A stretch of DNA of 35,252 nt from Elusimicrobia bacterium GWA2_69_24 (GTDB taxonomy: Bacteria; Elusimicrobiota; Elusimicrobia; UBA1565): NCBI GenBank assembly GCA_001799695.1, contig MGTY01000065.1, positions 1-35,252 of the forward strand. Reading direction: 5' to 3'. Position 1 is the first letter of the stretch. The number at the start of each line of letters is the position of its first letter. Positions 1-8,177 of the stretch are shown piece by piece. Made by a program: the position numbers and the translations under genes. The notes beneath the pieces are model-generated. The model saw only the letters and a list, made by a program, of their open reading frames with translations, did not search any database and was not told the origin of the DNA.

Positions 1-1112
1 GAGGTCAGGATCCAGAGGCTCTGGGGATCCGAGGTCAGCCCCACCGGGCGCGCGCCGTCGGGTGGGAAGGCGGGGGTCATGGCGTCCCAGGACTCGGGCT
101 TGTCCAGGTCCGCCTTGGGGCGGCTCCGGTACACCCTCCCGGTCACCTCGTCGAGTATCCAGAGCCGTTCGCCGCGGCGGAACATGGCCCGCGGAGCCAG
201 GTCCCCCAGGGGATACTCCTTGATGACCTCCTCGGTCCGCTCCGGGTTGAGCCGGTAGACCTTCTTGGCTTCGCTGTCGGTGGCCCAGAGGGATTCCGGG
301 GACAGGTACAGCCCCCCGGGCTTGTTGCCGGGGCTGGTGGAGGCGCGGATGGGCTCGAGCTCGGTCCCGCTCAGGGTCAGGGTCCAGAGCTTGCGTTCCC
401 ACCGGTCCGCCCCGTAGAGGCGGCGTTCATCGCCCGCCAGCCCGGAGAGTTGGAACTTGGGGGCGAAGACCACGCGGGAGAGGCGCAGGTCCTGGCTCAG
501 GCCGTGGTAGTACAAGGACTGCGTCATCCAGTCGCAGACCACGAGCTGGTCGGCCACGATCGCCACCGCTGAGGGATGCCCGTAGGGCAGGGGGTGGACC
601 CGTTTCTCCCAGAGGTAGTTCTGCTTCGCGTGCATCCAGGAGGCGATCGCGACGCCGAGCAGGAGCAGGAGCCCGGCCGCGGCCCGGAAGATCAGCCGGC
701 GCCGTTTGGCGGCGGGATCCAGTTTCAGCAGTCCCATGAGGCGGTTGATCTCCGCTTCCTTGAAGGTGAGGTCTTTCTTGACCTGGTAGGCGTCCTCCTC
801 GCGGAGCTTCTCCATCTCCCCGATCCGGGATTGGAGCTGCTTGATGGTCTCGTCGAGGACCCCGCGCGCGGCGTCCGCGTCGGCGAGGACCTTCTTCATC
901 ATGAAGTCCGTGGAGGACTCCACCGAGCCGATCCGCTCCTCGACGGCGCGCAGGGCGGCGATCTGTCCCTCCAGGGCCTTGCCGATCTCGTCCTGCAGGA
1001 TGTCGAGGCTCACGGACCAGGCGCTGTCGTCCGCCTCGGCGTGCACGCGCAGGTTGTCGACCTGCTTTAGCAGTTCCTGGTTGCGTTCGGCGAACCACGC
1101 GGAGTCTTTCAT
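1..1112 (-). CDS. Coiled-coil, single-TM, propeller-like membrane protein (3' end outside the window)
   Basis: The frame starts at ATG 1112 and is still open at base 1, so at least 370 codons are visible and the C-terminus is missing. Residues 1-130 are hydrophilic, heptad-like and probably coiled coil. A KRRR stretch precedes one hydrophobic helix (about 141-160), which places the N-terminus in the cytoplasm by the positive-inside rule. The rest consists of tryptophan-rich repeats of the type LVVCDWMTQSLY, LYGADRW and SLWATDS, as in NHL/SMP-30-like beta-propellers. The same helix-plus-propeller layout occurs in the receiver protein at 3803-5026, so the two are paralogues with exchanged N-terminal modules. 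It starts 13 bp after the upstream UPF0164-LysM gene and is the last visible gene of the operon. The molecular role is unknown; I infer a periplasmic sensing or binding head controlled from, or reporting to, a cytoplasmic coiled coil. Confidence 0.8.
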   Translation of the reverse strand, partial: MKDSAWFAERNQELLKQVDNLRVHAEADDSAWSVSLDILQDEIGKALEGQIAALRAVEERIGSVESSTDFMMKKVLADADAARGVLDETIKQLQSRIGEMEKLREEDAYQVKKDLTFKEAEINRLMGLLKLDPAAKRRRLIFRAAAGLLLLLGVAIASWMHAKQNYLWEKRVHPLPYGHPSAVAIVADQLVVCDWMTQSLYYHGLSQDLRLSRVVFAPKFQLSGLAGDERRLYGADRWERKLWTLTLSGTELEPIRASTSPGNKPGGLYLSPESLWATDSEAKKVYRLNPERTEEVIKEYPLGDLAPRAMFRRGERLWILDEVTGRVYRSRPKADLDKPESWDAMTPAFPPDGARPVGLTSDPQSLWILT

Positions 1113-1125
1113 GGTGTGTGCCTCA

Positions 1126-2412
1126 TCATGGGAGCATCAAGGTCTGGCCTGGCTTCAGGTCGCCGTCGGCGCCGACCTGGCCGCGGTTGGCCCGATAAAG
1201 ATCGACCCAGCGGGCGGGGTCGCCGTAATATTGGACGGCCAGGGAGCGGAGGCTGTCCCCGCTCTGGACCGCGTGCTGGGTGGGTCGGGCAGGTTTCTCG
1301 GGCGGCGGAGGCCTCTTGGGGGCCGCCTTGACCTTGGGCGCCGGGGGGGGCTCCGGAGGGGGGGCCGCGGCCCGGGCCGTGGCGCTGCTCTCCACAGCCT
1401 CGAGCTTCTCCTTTATGCGCGAGAGTTCGTCGGCGAGCTCGGCGAGGCGGTCCTTGCGGGACTCGTCCTCCGGCAGGGTCTCGGGCTGGGCGGCCCTGCC
1501 CCAGCGCAGCGAGAGCGCGACGCGGTGCGTCCCGGCCGTGCCCGTCAGGCCCGAGAGCGGGTAGAGGAAGGCGTAGTCGATGCGCAGGTGCCTTTCCTTG
1601 AAGCCCATCCCCACCGACAGGTTGGAGAACTGCCGGGTGCCCACCCCGAGTCCGCCGCGCAGGGCGAAGCGCCTCCCGAGGTCCCAGCGTTCGGCTCCCG
1701 TGTAGACCTTGAGCTCGCCGTCGCGGTGGCAGACGTCGAGGGCGAGCATCAGGCGGTCCCCGGGGTAGGCGGCTCCGGCGCGCAGGCCCACGGGGAGGCG
1801 GCTCTCGCCCCCGAAGCCGAGGTCCGGACGGTTGAGATCCTGGAGGGCGAGGCCGAAGCGCAGCCGGCGGAAGGGCTGGTACAGGGCGCCGGCGTCGAAA
1901 CCGAACGCGCTGACCGAATCCTTGGCGCCGTAGTCGAAGACCGGGTCGGAGGCCGTGAAATCGTCCTGGGTCACCTTGATGGAGAGCCATTTGACCGTGG
2001 CGCCGAGCTTCCAGCGCGCGCCGAGCGGCCGGCCGTAGGACATGCGGATCGCCTGTTCCTGGTAATAGCCGAGCAGGCTGAACTGGCTCCAGCTCACGCT
2101 GGCCGTCCCCCAGCCCGGGGGCAGGGGCTGGGCGTAGCCCAGGTAGCTGGCGGCGAGGGCGCTGCCGTCGTCGAGCCCCAGGTGCAGGCGGCCGTAGCTC
2201 GTGACGAGCTCGGGACCCCGCATCTGGGCGAGTCCCGCCGGGTTGTAGTAGCCGGCCTGCGCATCGTCGGCCAGACCGGTGAAGGCGTTGCCCATCCCCA
2301 CGCCCCGGGCGGCGGCTCCGATGTCCTCGAAGGCGGCGAACGCGGCTCCGCCCGGGGAGAGTAGCGCTCCCAGGAGCCAGGCCGCCGCCGTCCGCCGCCG
2401 GTGCCGGTTCAT
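1126..2412 (-). CDS. UPF0164 (PorV/PorQ-like) outer-membrane barrel with C-terminal LysM, copy 2
   Basis: The protein has 428 residues. A signal peptide (about 1-26, ending GAAFA) is followed at once by the family hallmark AFEDIGAAARGVGMGNAFTG and by YYNPAGLA, typical of the UPF0164/PorV-PorQ family of outer-membrane beta-barrels. Alternating aromatic/polar strands fill the region to about residue 305. A short coiled coil (DRLAELADELSRIKEKLEAV) and a Pro/Ala/Lys-rich linker lead to a LysM domain in the last 50 residues (HAVQSGDSLRSLAVQYYG to PGQTLMLP), a fold that binds peptidoglycan. In Bacteroidetes, PorV carries type IX secretion (T9SS) cargo to the cell-surface attachment complex. The adjacent FN3 protein with a sorting-like C-terminus (4-bp overlap, 2409-2412) suggests a similar carrier or anchor role here, but that is inference. 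The barrel is paralogous to 6879-8177. Confidence 0.85.
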   Translation of the reverse strand: MNRHRRRTAAAWLLGALLSPGGAAFAAFEDIGAAARGVGMGNAFTGLADDAQAGYYNPAGLAQMRGPELVTSYGRLHLGLDDGSALAASYLGYAQPLPPGWGTASVSWSQFSLLGYYQEQAIRMSYGRPLGARWKLGATVKWLSIKVTQDDFTASDPVFDYGAKDSVSAFGFDAGALYQPFRRLRFGLALQDLNRPDLGFGGESRLPVGLRAGAAYPGDRLMLALDVCHRDGELKVYTGAERWDLGRRFALRGGLGVGTRQFSNLSVGMGFKERHLRIDYAFLYPLSGLTGTAGTHRVALSLRWGRAAQPETLPEDESRKDRLAELADELSRIKEKLEAVESSATARAAAPPPEPPPAPKVKAAPKRPPPPEKPARPTQHAVQSGDSLRSLAVQYYGDPARWVDLYRANRGQVGADGDLKPGQTLMLP

Positions 2413-3806
2413 CGGACCAATACCACCGTCCCGCTCGCGCTGGAGCCGCCGCCGCGGAGCTGATAGATGTAGACGCCGGGACGCGCGCCCTGCCCGGAGC
2501 CGTCCTTCCCGTCCCAGGAGAGCGAGTCCCCCGAGGGGCCGAGCTTGAGGCTGCCCACCCGGCTCCCGGTCACGTCGAATACGTCGCCGCTTACGGTGTC
2601 CCGGCCGGGGTTCTCGAAATGGATGGCAATGGCGTCGTTGATCCCGTCGCCGTTGGGGGTGAAGACCTTGCTGGGCACCACGCGGGTGACCTGGAACGCG
2701 GAGGCCCGCGCCGCCTCCTGGAGCCGGTAGCGGCCCGGGCGGGTGACGGTGATGACCAGGGAATCCCCGGACCGGAGCCCGCCGAGCTTAGTGTAGTCGA
2801 CCCCGTTGTCCCCGAAGACCGCCAGGCGGCTCCAGTCGGCGCCGGCAGGCGGCGTCAGGTAGAGCTCCGCGCCCGGCTGGGGGAAAATGAGGTCCCCGGC
2901 GCCCAGGTCGGCCTGGACGACGGAGAGGTCGTAGGAGAGGAAAACCGGGCCGGACTCCTCCGCGGGGCGGCGCGTCCATTCGCAGCGGACGTCCTCTCCC
3001 AGGGGATTGCCGGCGGCGAACAGGGGCCCTTGCACGGCCGCGGGGACTTCGAGCCGGGCGGCTCCATCCGGGGAGGTGAAGATCACGCGCGTGTCGGCGT
3101 CGTTGCTCAGCGCGGTCCGGGCCGTGGAGAAGCCGCCCAGGGCATCCGCCGAGTGGATGCGGTAGAGGGCCGCGGCCGTCAGGGACCCCGGATCCGTATA
3201 GGAAAGGGTGGTCGAGGAGAGTGACGCGACCGGCGCGAAGACGCCGGTGAGGGAAGTCGAGCGGCGGAGCTCGTACCCGGTGAAGTCCTGGTCCAGCGCG
3301 GAACCGTCCGAATATAAGGATAGCGCCGACCAGGACAAGGTGAACGCCCCGGTGCCCTCGTCCCGCGTTCCCCGTATGCCGGCCACGGGTGCCGGGGGCG
3401 CGGCCGTCAGGGTGAGGACCTGCAGGGAGTTCGAGAGGGGGGACAGGTTCGCGGCTTCGTCGGCGCTGCGCAGGGCGAGGTAGTAGGTCGTCGCGGCCAG
3501 GAGTCCGGTCAGCGCGAAGGACTGGGGCGTCCCCGCGGCCGCCGGGACCGGAAGGCCGGCGGCGGCGGGGGCGGCCGCGAATTTCGCCGCCGTGTCGATG
3601 GGGCCGATGGGGGTGTAGCGGAGGTCGTAGGAGGCTGCCGTGCCCACGGCCCCGTCGTCGCCCGGCGCGTCCCAGCGGATCTCCACGGAGCGCCGCGTCG
3701 CCGATCCGGCGCTGAGCGCCGCGGCCGCGGGCGGCGTGACGTCCGCCGCGCGCGCGGGGAGCGCGGCGCAGGCGAGCATGGTGAAGGCGAGCGCGGCGTG
3801 TCTCAT
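2409..3806 (-). CDS. Exported FN3 protein with T9SS/gliding-like C-terminal domain (short paralogue)
   Basis: The protein has 465 residues. A signal peptide (about 1-20, LPARA) is followed by two fibronectin type III-like domains (about 22-133 and 136-235, with TTYYLALRSADEAANLSPLSN typical of the last strands). Next comes a domain of about 130 residues beginning SPDGAARLEVPAAV, and then a C-terminal domain from about 373 with VPSKVFTPNGDGINDAI, GDSLSWDGKDGSG and PGVYIYQL. The last part matches the gliding-motility-associated/T9SS type B or FlgD-Ig-like class. The final two domains align with the end of the giant protein at 8174-16243, so this looks like a short form of the same surface-protein type. 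It overlaps both neighbours by 4 bp. Surface display is inferred from the signal peptide and the C-terminal domain. Confidence 0.85.
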   Translation of the reverse strand: MRHAALAFTMLACAALPARAADVTPPAAAALSAGSATRRSVEIRWDAPGDDGAVGTAASYDLRYTPIGPIDTAAKFAAAPAAAGLPVPAAAGTPQSFALTGLLAATTYYLALRSADEAANLSPLSNSLQVLTLTAAPPAPVAGIRGTRDEGTGAFTLSWSALSLYSDGSALDQDFTGYELRRSTSLTGVFAPVASLSSTTLSYTDPGSLTAAALYRIHSADALGGFSTARTALSNDADTRVIFTSPDGAARLEVPAAVQGPLFAAGNPLGEDVRCEWTRRPAEESGPVFLSYDLSVVQADLGAGDLIFPQPGAELYLTPPAGADWSRLAVFGDNGVDYTKLGGLRSGDSLVITVTRPGRYRLQEAARASAFQVTRVVPSKVFTPNGDGINDAIAIHFENPGRDTVSGDVFDVTGSRVGSLKLGPSGDSLSWDGKDGSGQGARPGVYIYQLRGGGSSASGTVVLVR

Positions 3807-5026
3807 TGGATCGACTGCAGCCTCCCGATCTTGACCCGGTAGATCTTATTGTCGCCCTCGAAGCCGAGCCAGACGTCCTTGCCGACGAGCAGGAACGCCG
3901 ACAGGGCGCGGGTCTGCTCCCGCAGTAGGGGATGGGAATATATTCCGGCGGGGGTGAAGTCCTGGTCCACCCGGAACCGGTAGATGCGCTTGGTGTCCGC
4001 GTCCGCGGCCCAGAGGTAGCCGTCGGCTACGGAGATTCCCACCGGGGCCGTGCCCGGGGCGGCCAGGCTCTTTTCAGCGAGCAGGGTGGCTCCGGAATGC
4101 CGGAAGATCTGCCGGGCCCCGGAATCGGCGGACCAGAGATACGTCCCGTCCCAGAACAGCCCGCCGGGGGCCCCGGCCGGGCTCCCCGTGCTGAGGACCA
4201 CGGTGAGGTTGGGGTTCAGCGCGTGCTTGGAGAGCTTCTGGTTCCAGGCGTCGGAGAGATACAGCGCGTCGCCGGACCAGGCGATGCCGGTGGGGCGCTG
4301 GTCGGGGAGGTGGAAGCTCGTGCGCACCTCGAGCTGCTTGCCCTCCTGGCGGCACTGGTAGAGGGTCTGGCTGAACCAGTCGCTCAGCCACAGGCGTTCG
4401 CCGTCCCAGCTGATGCCGGAGAGGTGGGTGGTGGGGATTCCGAAGGCGGTCTCGGCGTTCTTGAGCCATTGCTGGTACAGGAAGAAGCCCCCGGCTCCGG
4501 CCGCGATCAGGAAGGCGAGGGCAGTGGCCGCCTTCTTGAGCGTCCCGCGTCCCCCGGAAGACTCTCCCGCGGAATCCTCGTCGCGGGACGGCTCCACGGC
4601 CTTGGCCTCCACCCCGAGTTCCCGCATCAGGCGCATGGTGATGGGCCCGGACTGCGCCTTGAGCTGGCGCTTGGACAGGGCCTTCTCGATGCGCTGGAAG
4701 AGGTCCTTGTTCTCGAACGGTTTGGAGATGTAGTCCGCGGCTCCCAGCTGGACGGTCTTGACCGCGGTCTCGAGGCTTCCGAAGCCGGTGCACATGATCA
4801 CGGGCAGGCCCGGATGCTCGACCTTGATCTTCTTGAGGATCTGGACCCCGTCCATGTCGGGGAGGCGGATGTCCAGGAGCACGAGGTCGATCTCGGCGGT
4901 CTTGAGCCGCTCCAGGGCCTCCTTGCCGCTGCCCGCGTCGAGGACCGAGTAGCCGGCCATCTCCAGGGTGTTCATGAGGGCCAGCCGCATGTCCTGCTCG
5001 TCGTCGGTCACGAGTATCGTCGCCAT
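3803..5026 (-). CDS. Response-regulator receiver fused via one TM helix to a propeller-like domain
   Basis: The protein has 407 residues. Residues 1-120 form a complete CheY-like receiver: acidic pair D8/D9, phospho-acceptor D52 in LVLLDIRLPDMDG, T80 and K102 in the SKPF motif. A polar linker with predicted disorder (about 120-163) leads to a hydrophobic helix at about 166-184 (ATALAFLIAAGAGGFFLY). The remaining residues form Trp/Asp-rich repeats such as SGISWDGERLWLSDW, TGIAWSGDALYLSDAW and GGLFWDGTYLWSADSG, the signature of NHL/SMP-30-type propeller blades. Response regulators normally end in a cytoplasmic output domain, so a membrane-spanning output is unusual. The gene starts 3 bp after the histidine kinase stop (5030), so that kinase is the obvious phosphate donor. 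Orientation (receiver in, propeller out) is inferred from KK flanking the helix. Confidence 0.9.
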   Translation of the reverse strand: MATILVTDDEQDMRLALMNTLEMAGYSVLDAGSGKEALERLKTAEIDLVLLDIRLPDMDGVQILKKIKVEHPGLPVIMCTGFGSLETAVKTVQLGAADYISKPFENKDLFQRIEKALSKRQLKAQSGPITMRLMRELGVEAKAVEPSRDEDSAGESSGGRGTLKKAATALAFLIAAGAGGFFLYQQWLKNAETAFGIPTTHLSGISWDGERLWLSDWFSQTLYQCRQEGKQLEVRTSFHLPDQRPTGIAWSGDALYLSDAWNQKLSKHALNPNLTVVLSTGSPAGAPGGLFWDGTYLWSADSGARQIFRHSGATLLAEKSLAAPGTAPVGISVADGYLWAADADTKRIYRFRVDQDFTPAGIYSHPLLREQTRALSAFLLVGKDVWLGFEGDNKIYRVKIGRLQSIQ

Positions 5027-5029
5027 GGC

Positions 5030-6862
5030 CTATGCTCCCGCCGCTTCTTTCTGTACCGGAAGATAGCACTTGACCGAAGTGCCCTTGCCGACCTCGCTGT
5101 CCACGATGATCGCGCCGTTGTGCGTGCCGAAGATCTGGGCCGACAGGGTCAGGCCCAGACCCACCCCCCCCGGCTTGGTGCTGAAGAAGGGCCGGTAGAT
5201 CTCCTGCATGTGCTCGGGCGCGATGCCGATCCCGGTGTCGTTTACGTCGATGCGGACGATGTTGCCCGTGGGCATGTTCATCAGCTCCACTTTCAGCTTC
5301 CCGCCGTCGGGCATCGCGTCGAGGGCGTTGACCAGGAGGTGGAGCATCGCCTCCTTGATGTGTTCGGGGTCCACGATGACGTCCTGGAGCCTGGCCGGGA
5401 ACAGGGTTTCGAGGTCGACCTTCTGTTTGTCGCAGCGTCCCCGGACCAGGATGCAGACCTGCTCGATGAGCCCCTGGAGGGAGACTTTCTGCGGCCGGAC
5501 CGTCCGCGGCCGCGTGAGGTCCACCAGGTCGTCGAGGCGGCGCCCCAGGTTCTGGACGCCCCGGATGATCGCGTCGAGCGGCTCGCGCTGCTTGGGCTCG
5601 AGCTTGAGGGTGCGCAGGCAGTGCTCGGCGTGGGTCTTGATGATGGCCAGGGGGTTGCGGATCTGGTGCGCGATGCCGAACACCAGGTCCTGGGGGGAGA
5701 TGCCTCCCAGTTTGGCTCCCGGGCCCGCGAGGTCCGTGAGCCCCATGGAGCCCGCGGCGGAATCCTGGGCGGCCTTCCCGGTCCCCATGCTGGCGCCGGG
5801 CTTCGGTTCCGGCGCCGGCTTCTTGGGCGCGGCCTTCTTGGTCTTCTCCAGGGTCTGGGCCATCTGCTGGAGGGTCTCACCGAACTGAGTCTCCCGTTCC
5901 GCGAGCTCGCGCCGGTAATCGGCCTTCTTCTCCTCGAGCTCCTTGCGCAGGTTGCGGAGCTCGCTCTCCAGGACCGTGACCTTGTCGTCCTTGGTGCGCA
6001 TCTGGGCTTCCCACAGGGACTGGCGCTCGCCCATGCGCTCCTTGAGCCACTGGGCTTCGGCCTTGAGGGCGCCTTGGGTGCGTTCGAGCCGGGCCAGGCG
6101 GGCCTTGTGCTCGGTCTCCCGCTCCTCCTCGCGCGCCTTGAGGTGGCTGCGGGTCTGCTCCATGCCCTGGTCCCAGGTGTAGCGGGCGGTCTCCAGCAGG
6201 GCCTTCTGCCGCTGGATCTCCTTTTCCAACGCCTCGCGCTCCCCCTGCACGTCGCCGAGCCTGCGGCGGTGCTCCTCCTCCAGCTCCCGCTCCTTTATGC
6301 GGCACTGGATCTCGTGTTCCTCGACCTCGTGGTTGCGCTTGCGGAGCTCTTCCTCCTTCAGCTCGTAGTCCCGCTTCAAGGGAAGTTCCTTGGCTTCGTA
6401 GTCGGAGATGAGGCGGCTCTCGGCGGCGTGGAGCCGGGCGTCGAAATCCCGCTTGAGAGAGGCGTGGCGCCGCTCGAGCTCGTCCAGGGCGGCGGAGAGC
6501 TCGGCGGCCTGGGACTTGAGGGCGGCGTTCTCTCCCTCCAGTCCGGCGGACCGCTCTTCGAGGCCTCCCCGCGCCCGGCGGAAGCGTTCCTCCACCTCGC
6601 GCTTCACGCGGTCCTCAAAGAAATAGACCACGGAATGGCTCTGCTTCTCCGTGGTCTTGCGGGAGTCCCGCTCGATCTCGAGGGCGCTGCGGGCCTCGCT
6701 GAGGTCGGCGTCCAGGCGCTCGGCGAGCCTTTTGGCGCCTTCGAGCTCCGCGCCGCGCTCGCGCAGCATCGCGGCGAAGCGCTCGACGACCCGGCGCGCC
6801 TTCTCCGGGGTGTCGTAGGCCTCGGGTCCGACTTCCAGCTCCCAGTTGTGGACATTCGCCAT
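5030..6862 (-). CDS. Soluble histidine kinase with very long coiled-coil sensor region
   Basis: The protein has 610 residues. Residues of about 15-345 are almost all Glu/Arg/Leu/Lys in heptads, a single long coiled coil. An Ala/Pro/Lys linker follows, then a HisKA H-box FGIAHQIRNPLAII with phospho-acceptor H399. The HATPase domain shows the N box (LLVNALDAMPDGG), G1 (DVNDTGIGI), F (RPFFSTK) and G2 (GGVGLGLTL). I see no signal peptide, membrane helix, PAS, GAF or HAMP, so it is probably cytoplasmic and may sense through protein partners or filament-like assembly. ATG 6862 has GAGG about 8 bp upstream. It lies 16 bp after the UPF0164-LysM gene and 3 bp before the receiver-propeller gene, its likely target. 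Confidence 0.92.
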   Translation of the reverse strand: MANVHNWELEVGPEAYDTPEKARRVVERFAAMLRERGAELEGAKRLAERLDADLSEARSALEIERDSRKTTEKQSHSVVYFFEDRVKREVEERFRRARGGLEERSAGLEGENAALKSQAAELSAALDELERRHASLKRDFDARLHAAESRLISDYEAKELPLKRDYELKEEELRKRNHEVEEHEIQCRIKERELEEEHRRRLGDVQGEREALEKEIQRQKALLETARYTWDQGMEQTRSHLKAREEERETEHKARLARLERTQGALKAEAQWLKERMGERQSLWEAQMRTKDDKVTVLESELRNLRKELEEKKADYRRELAERETQFGETLQQMAQTLEKTKKAAPKKPAPEPKPGASMGTGKAAQDSAAGSMGLTDLAGPGAKLGGISPQDLVFGIAHQIRNPLAIIKTHAEHCLRTLKLEPKQREPLDAIIRGVQNLGRRLDDLVDLTRPRTVRPQKVSLQGLIEQVCILVRGRCDKQKVDLETLFPARLQDVIVDPEHIKEAMLHLLVNALDAMPDGGKLKVELMNMPTGNIVRIDVNDTGIGIAPEHMQEIYRPFFSTKPGGVGLGLTLSAQIFGTHNGAIIVDSEVGKGTSVKCYLPVQKEAAGA

Positions 6863-6878
6863 GGCTGCCTCTTTCCCG

Positions 6879-8177
6879 TTATGGGATCACGAGCTCCTGC
6901 CCTGCCGTCAGCTTCCCTCCGGCTCCGATGCGGTCCTGGTTCACCCGGTACAGGTCCATCCAGCGGGCCGAGTTCCCGTATATCTTCTCCGCCACGGACT
7001 TCAGCGTGTCGCCCTGCGTCACGGTATAGGATTTGGGCTTGGCGGGGGGCGCGGCCTTCTTGGGCGCCGGCGGCGCCTCCGCTTCGCGGGGCTTGGGGGG
7101 CGCGGTGAAGCGCTTCTCCAGCCGCTGCAGGAGCTCCTGGGTGGCTTCGTTGGTCTTGCGGTTCTGCTCGAGTTCGAGGCCCAGGTCCTTGAGCCGCTCT
7201 TCCAGGGGCGTCGGAGCCGGGGCGGCGGCCGCGGGGGCGGCGTCTTCCTCCGGGGCCGGCCGGCCGAAGCGCACGCCGAGCGTGAAGCGGTGGGTGCCGG
7301 ATGTGCCCGCAATGCCGCCCAGGGGCATCTGGAAGGCGTAGTCGAGCTGGTAGAAGGGCCCGCGGAAGGTGGCCCCCGCGGATAGGTCGCGGTCGCTGCG
7401 CGAGCCGAAACCCAGTCCCAGGCGTCCCGCGAGGGTCCCGCGCAGGAACCAGCGTTCGGCGCCGAAAAGCACGTCCCAATCCCCGTCCTGGAGGGCCAGG
7501 TCGGAACCGAAGGTGAAGTCCCGGGGACGGTAGGCGAAGCCCAGTTTCACGCTCCGGCGGACCGGGTCCGCCATGGCCAGGCCCAGGTCCGGCTCGTTCA
7601 AGTTCAGGAGCGCCAGGCCCACGGAGACCGGACCGGAGGAGCGATAGAGGACGCCGAGGTCCAGGCCGACGCCCCGGGAGCTCGTCCCGTGCTCCCGGAA
7701 CAGCGGGTCGTCGGCGAGGTGCGGGTCCGAGCCGATGCTGTACTTGCGTTCCAGGACGCGGAGGCTGCTTCCGGCCGAGAGCCCTCCGCGCAGCGCCCGG
7801 GCGTACGAAAGGAGGTAGCTGCGCTCCTCGAAGAAGCCGGAGAGCTTCTGGTCCAGGATGCCGGCCGCGAAGGTCCCCGCCCGGAGCACGGGATGGGCAT
7901 AGCCGAGCCAGCTGTGGCTGATCTGGGAGCCGTCCTCCAGCCCCATGTAGAGACGGCTGTAGCTCGCGGCGGCCTCGGGCCGGCTCAGTCCCGCGAGTCC
8001 CGCCGGGTTGAAATGCATGGCGGAGGCGTCGTCCGCGACCGCGGTGAAGGCGTTGGCCATGCCCATGGGACGCGCCCCGGCGCCGAGGTCCTCGAAGCCG
8101 GCCCGGGCCGTTGCGGGGACCAGCAAACCGGAGAGGACGACTCCCAGGGCCGTGAGGATCCGGTCGCGCGCGGTCAT
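6879..8177 (-). CDS. UPF0164 (PorV/PorQ-like) outer-membrane barrel with C-terminal LysM, copy 1
   Basis: The protein has 432 residues when started at ATG 8177, which overlaps the giant gene's TGA (8174-8176) as ATGA. A signal peptide (about 1-25, ATARA) precedes GFEDLGAGARPMGMANAFTA and FNPAGLAGL, the UPF0164 signature. The barrel region runs to about residue 310 (RFTLGVRFGRP). It is followed by an Ala/Pro stretch, a helical segment (LEERLKDLGLELEQNRKTNE) and a C-terminal LysM (SYTVTQGDTLKSVAEKIYG to TAGQELVIP). The design matches 1126-2412 in every part, so the two are paralogues, each directly after an FN3 protein gene. I infer that each barrel serves its upstream FN3 protein as carrier or anchor, with LysM gripping peptidoglycan. 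An open frame continues upstream to 8735 but lies over the giant gene. Confidence 0.87.
   Translation of the reverse strand: MTARDRILTALGVVLSGLLVPATARAGFEDLGAGARPMGMANAFTAVADDASAMHFNPAGLAGLSRPEAAASYSRLYMGLEDGSQISHSWLGYAHPVLRAGTFAAGILDQKLSGFFEERSYLLSYARALRGGLSAGSSLRVLERKYSIGSDPHLADDPLFREHGTSSRGVGLDLGVLYRSSGPVSVGLALLNLNEPDLGLAMADPVRRSVKLGFAYRPRDFTFGSDLALQDGDWDVLFGAERWFLRGTLAGRLGLGFGSRSDRDLSAGATFRGPFYQLDYAFQMPLGGIAGTSGTHRFTLGVRFGRPAPEEDAAPAAAAPAPTPLEERLKDLGLELEQNRKTNEATQELLQRLEKRFTAPPKPREAEAPPAPKKAAPPAKPKSYTVTQGDTLKSVAEKIYGNSARWMDLYRVNQDRIGAGGKLTAGQELVIP

Noticed and set aside
3932..7108. Long open frame of over 1000 codons on the plus strand
   Set aside because: It lies opposite three clear minus-strand genes and is made of Gly/Leu/Val/Asp-rich low-complexity residues with no domain, as expected from GC-rich codon bias in the antisense strand.
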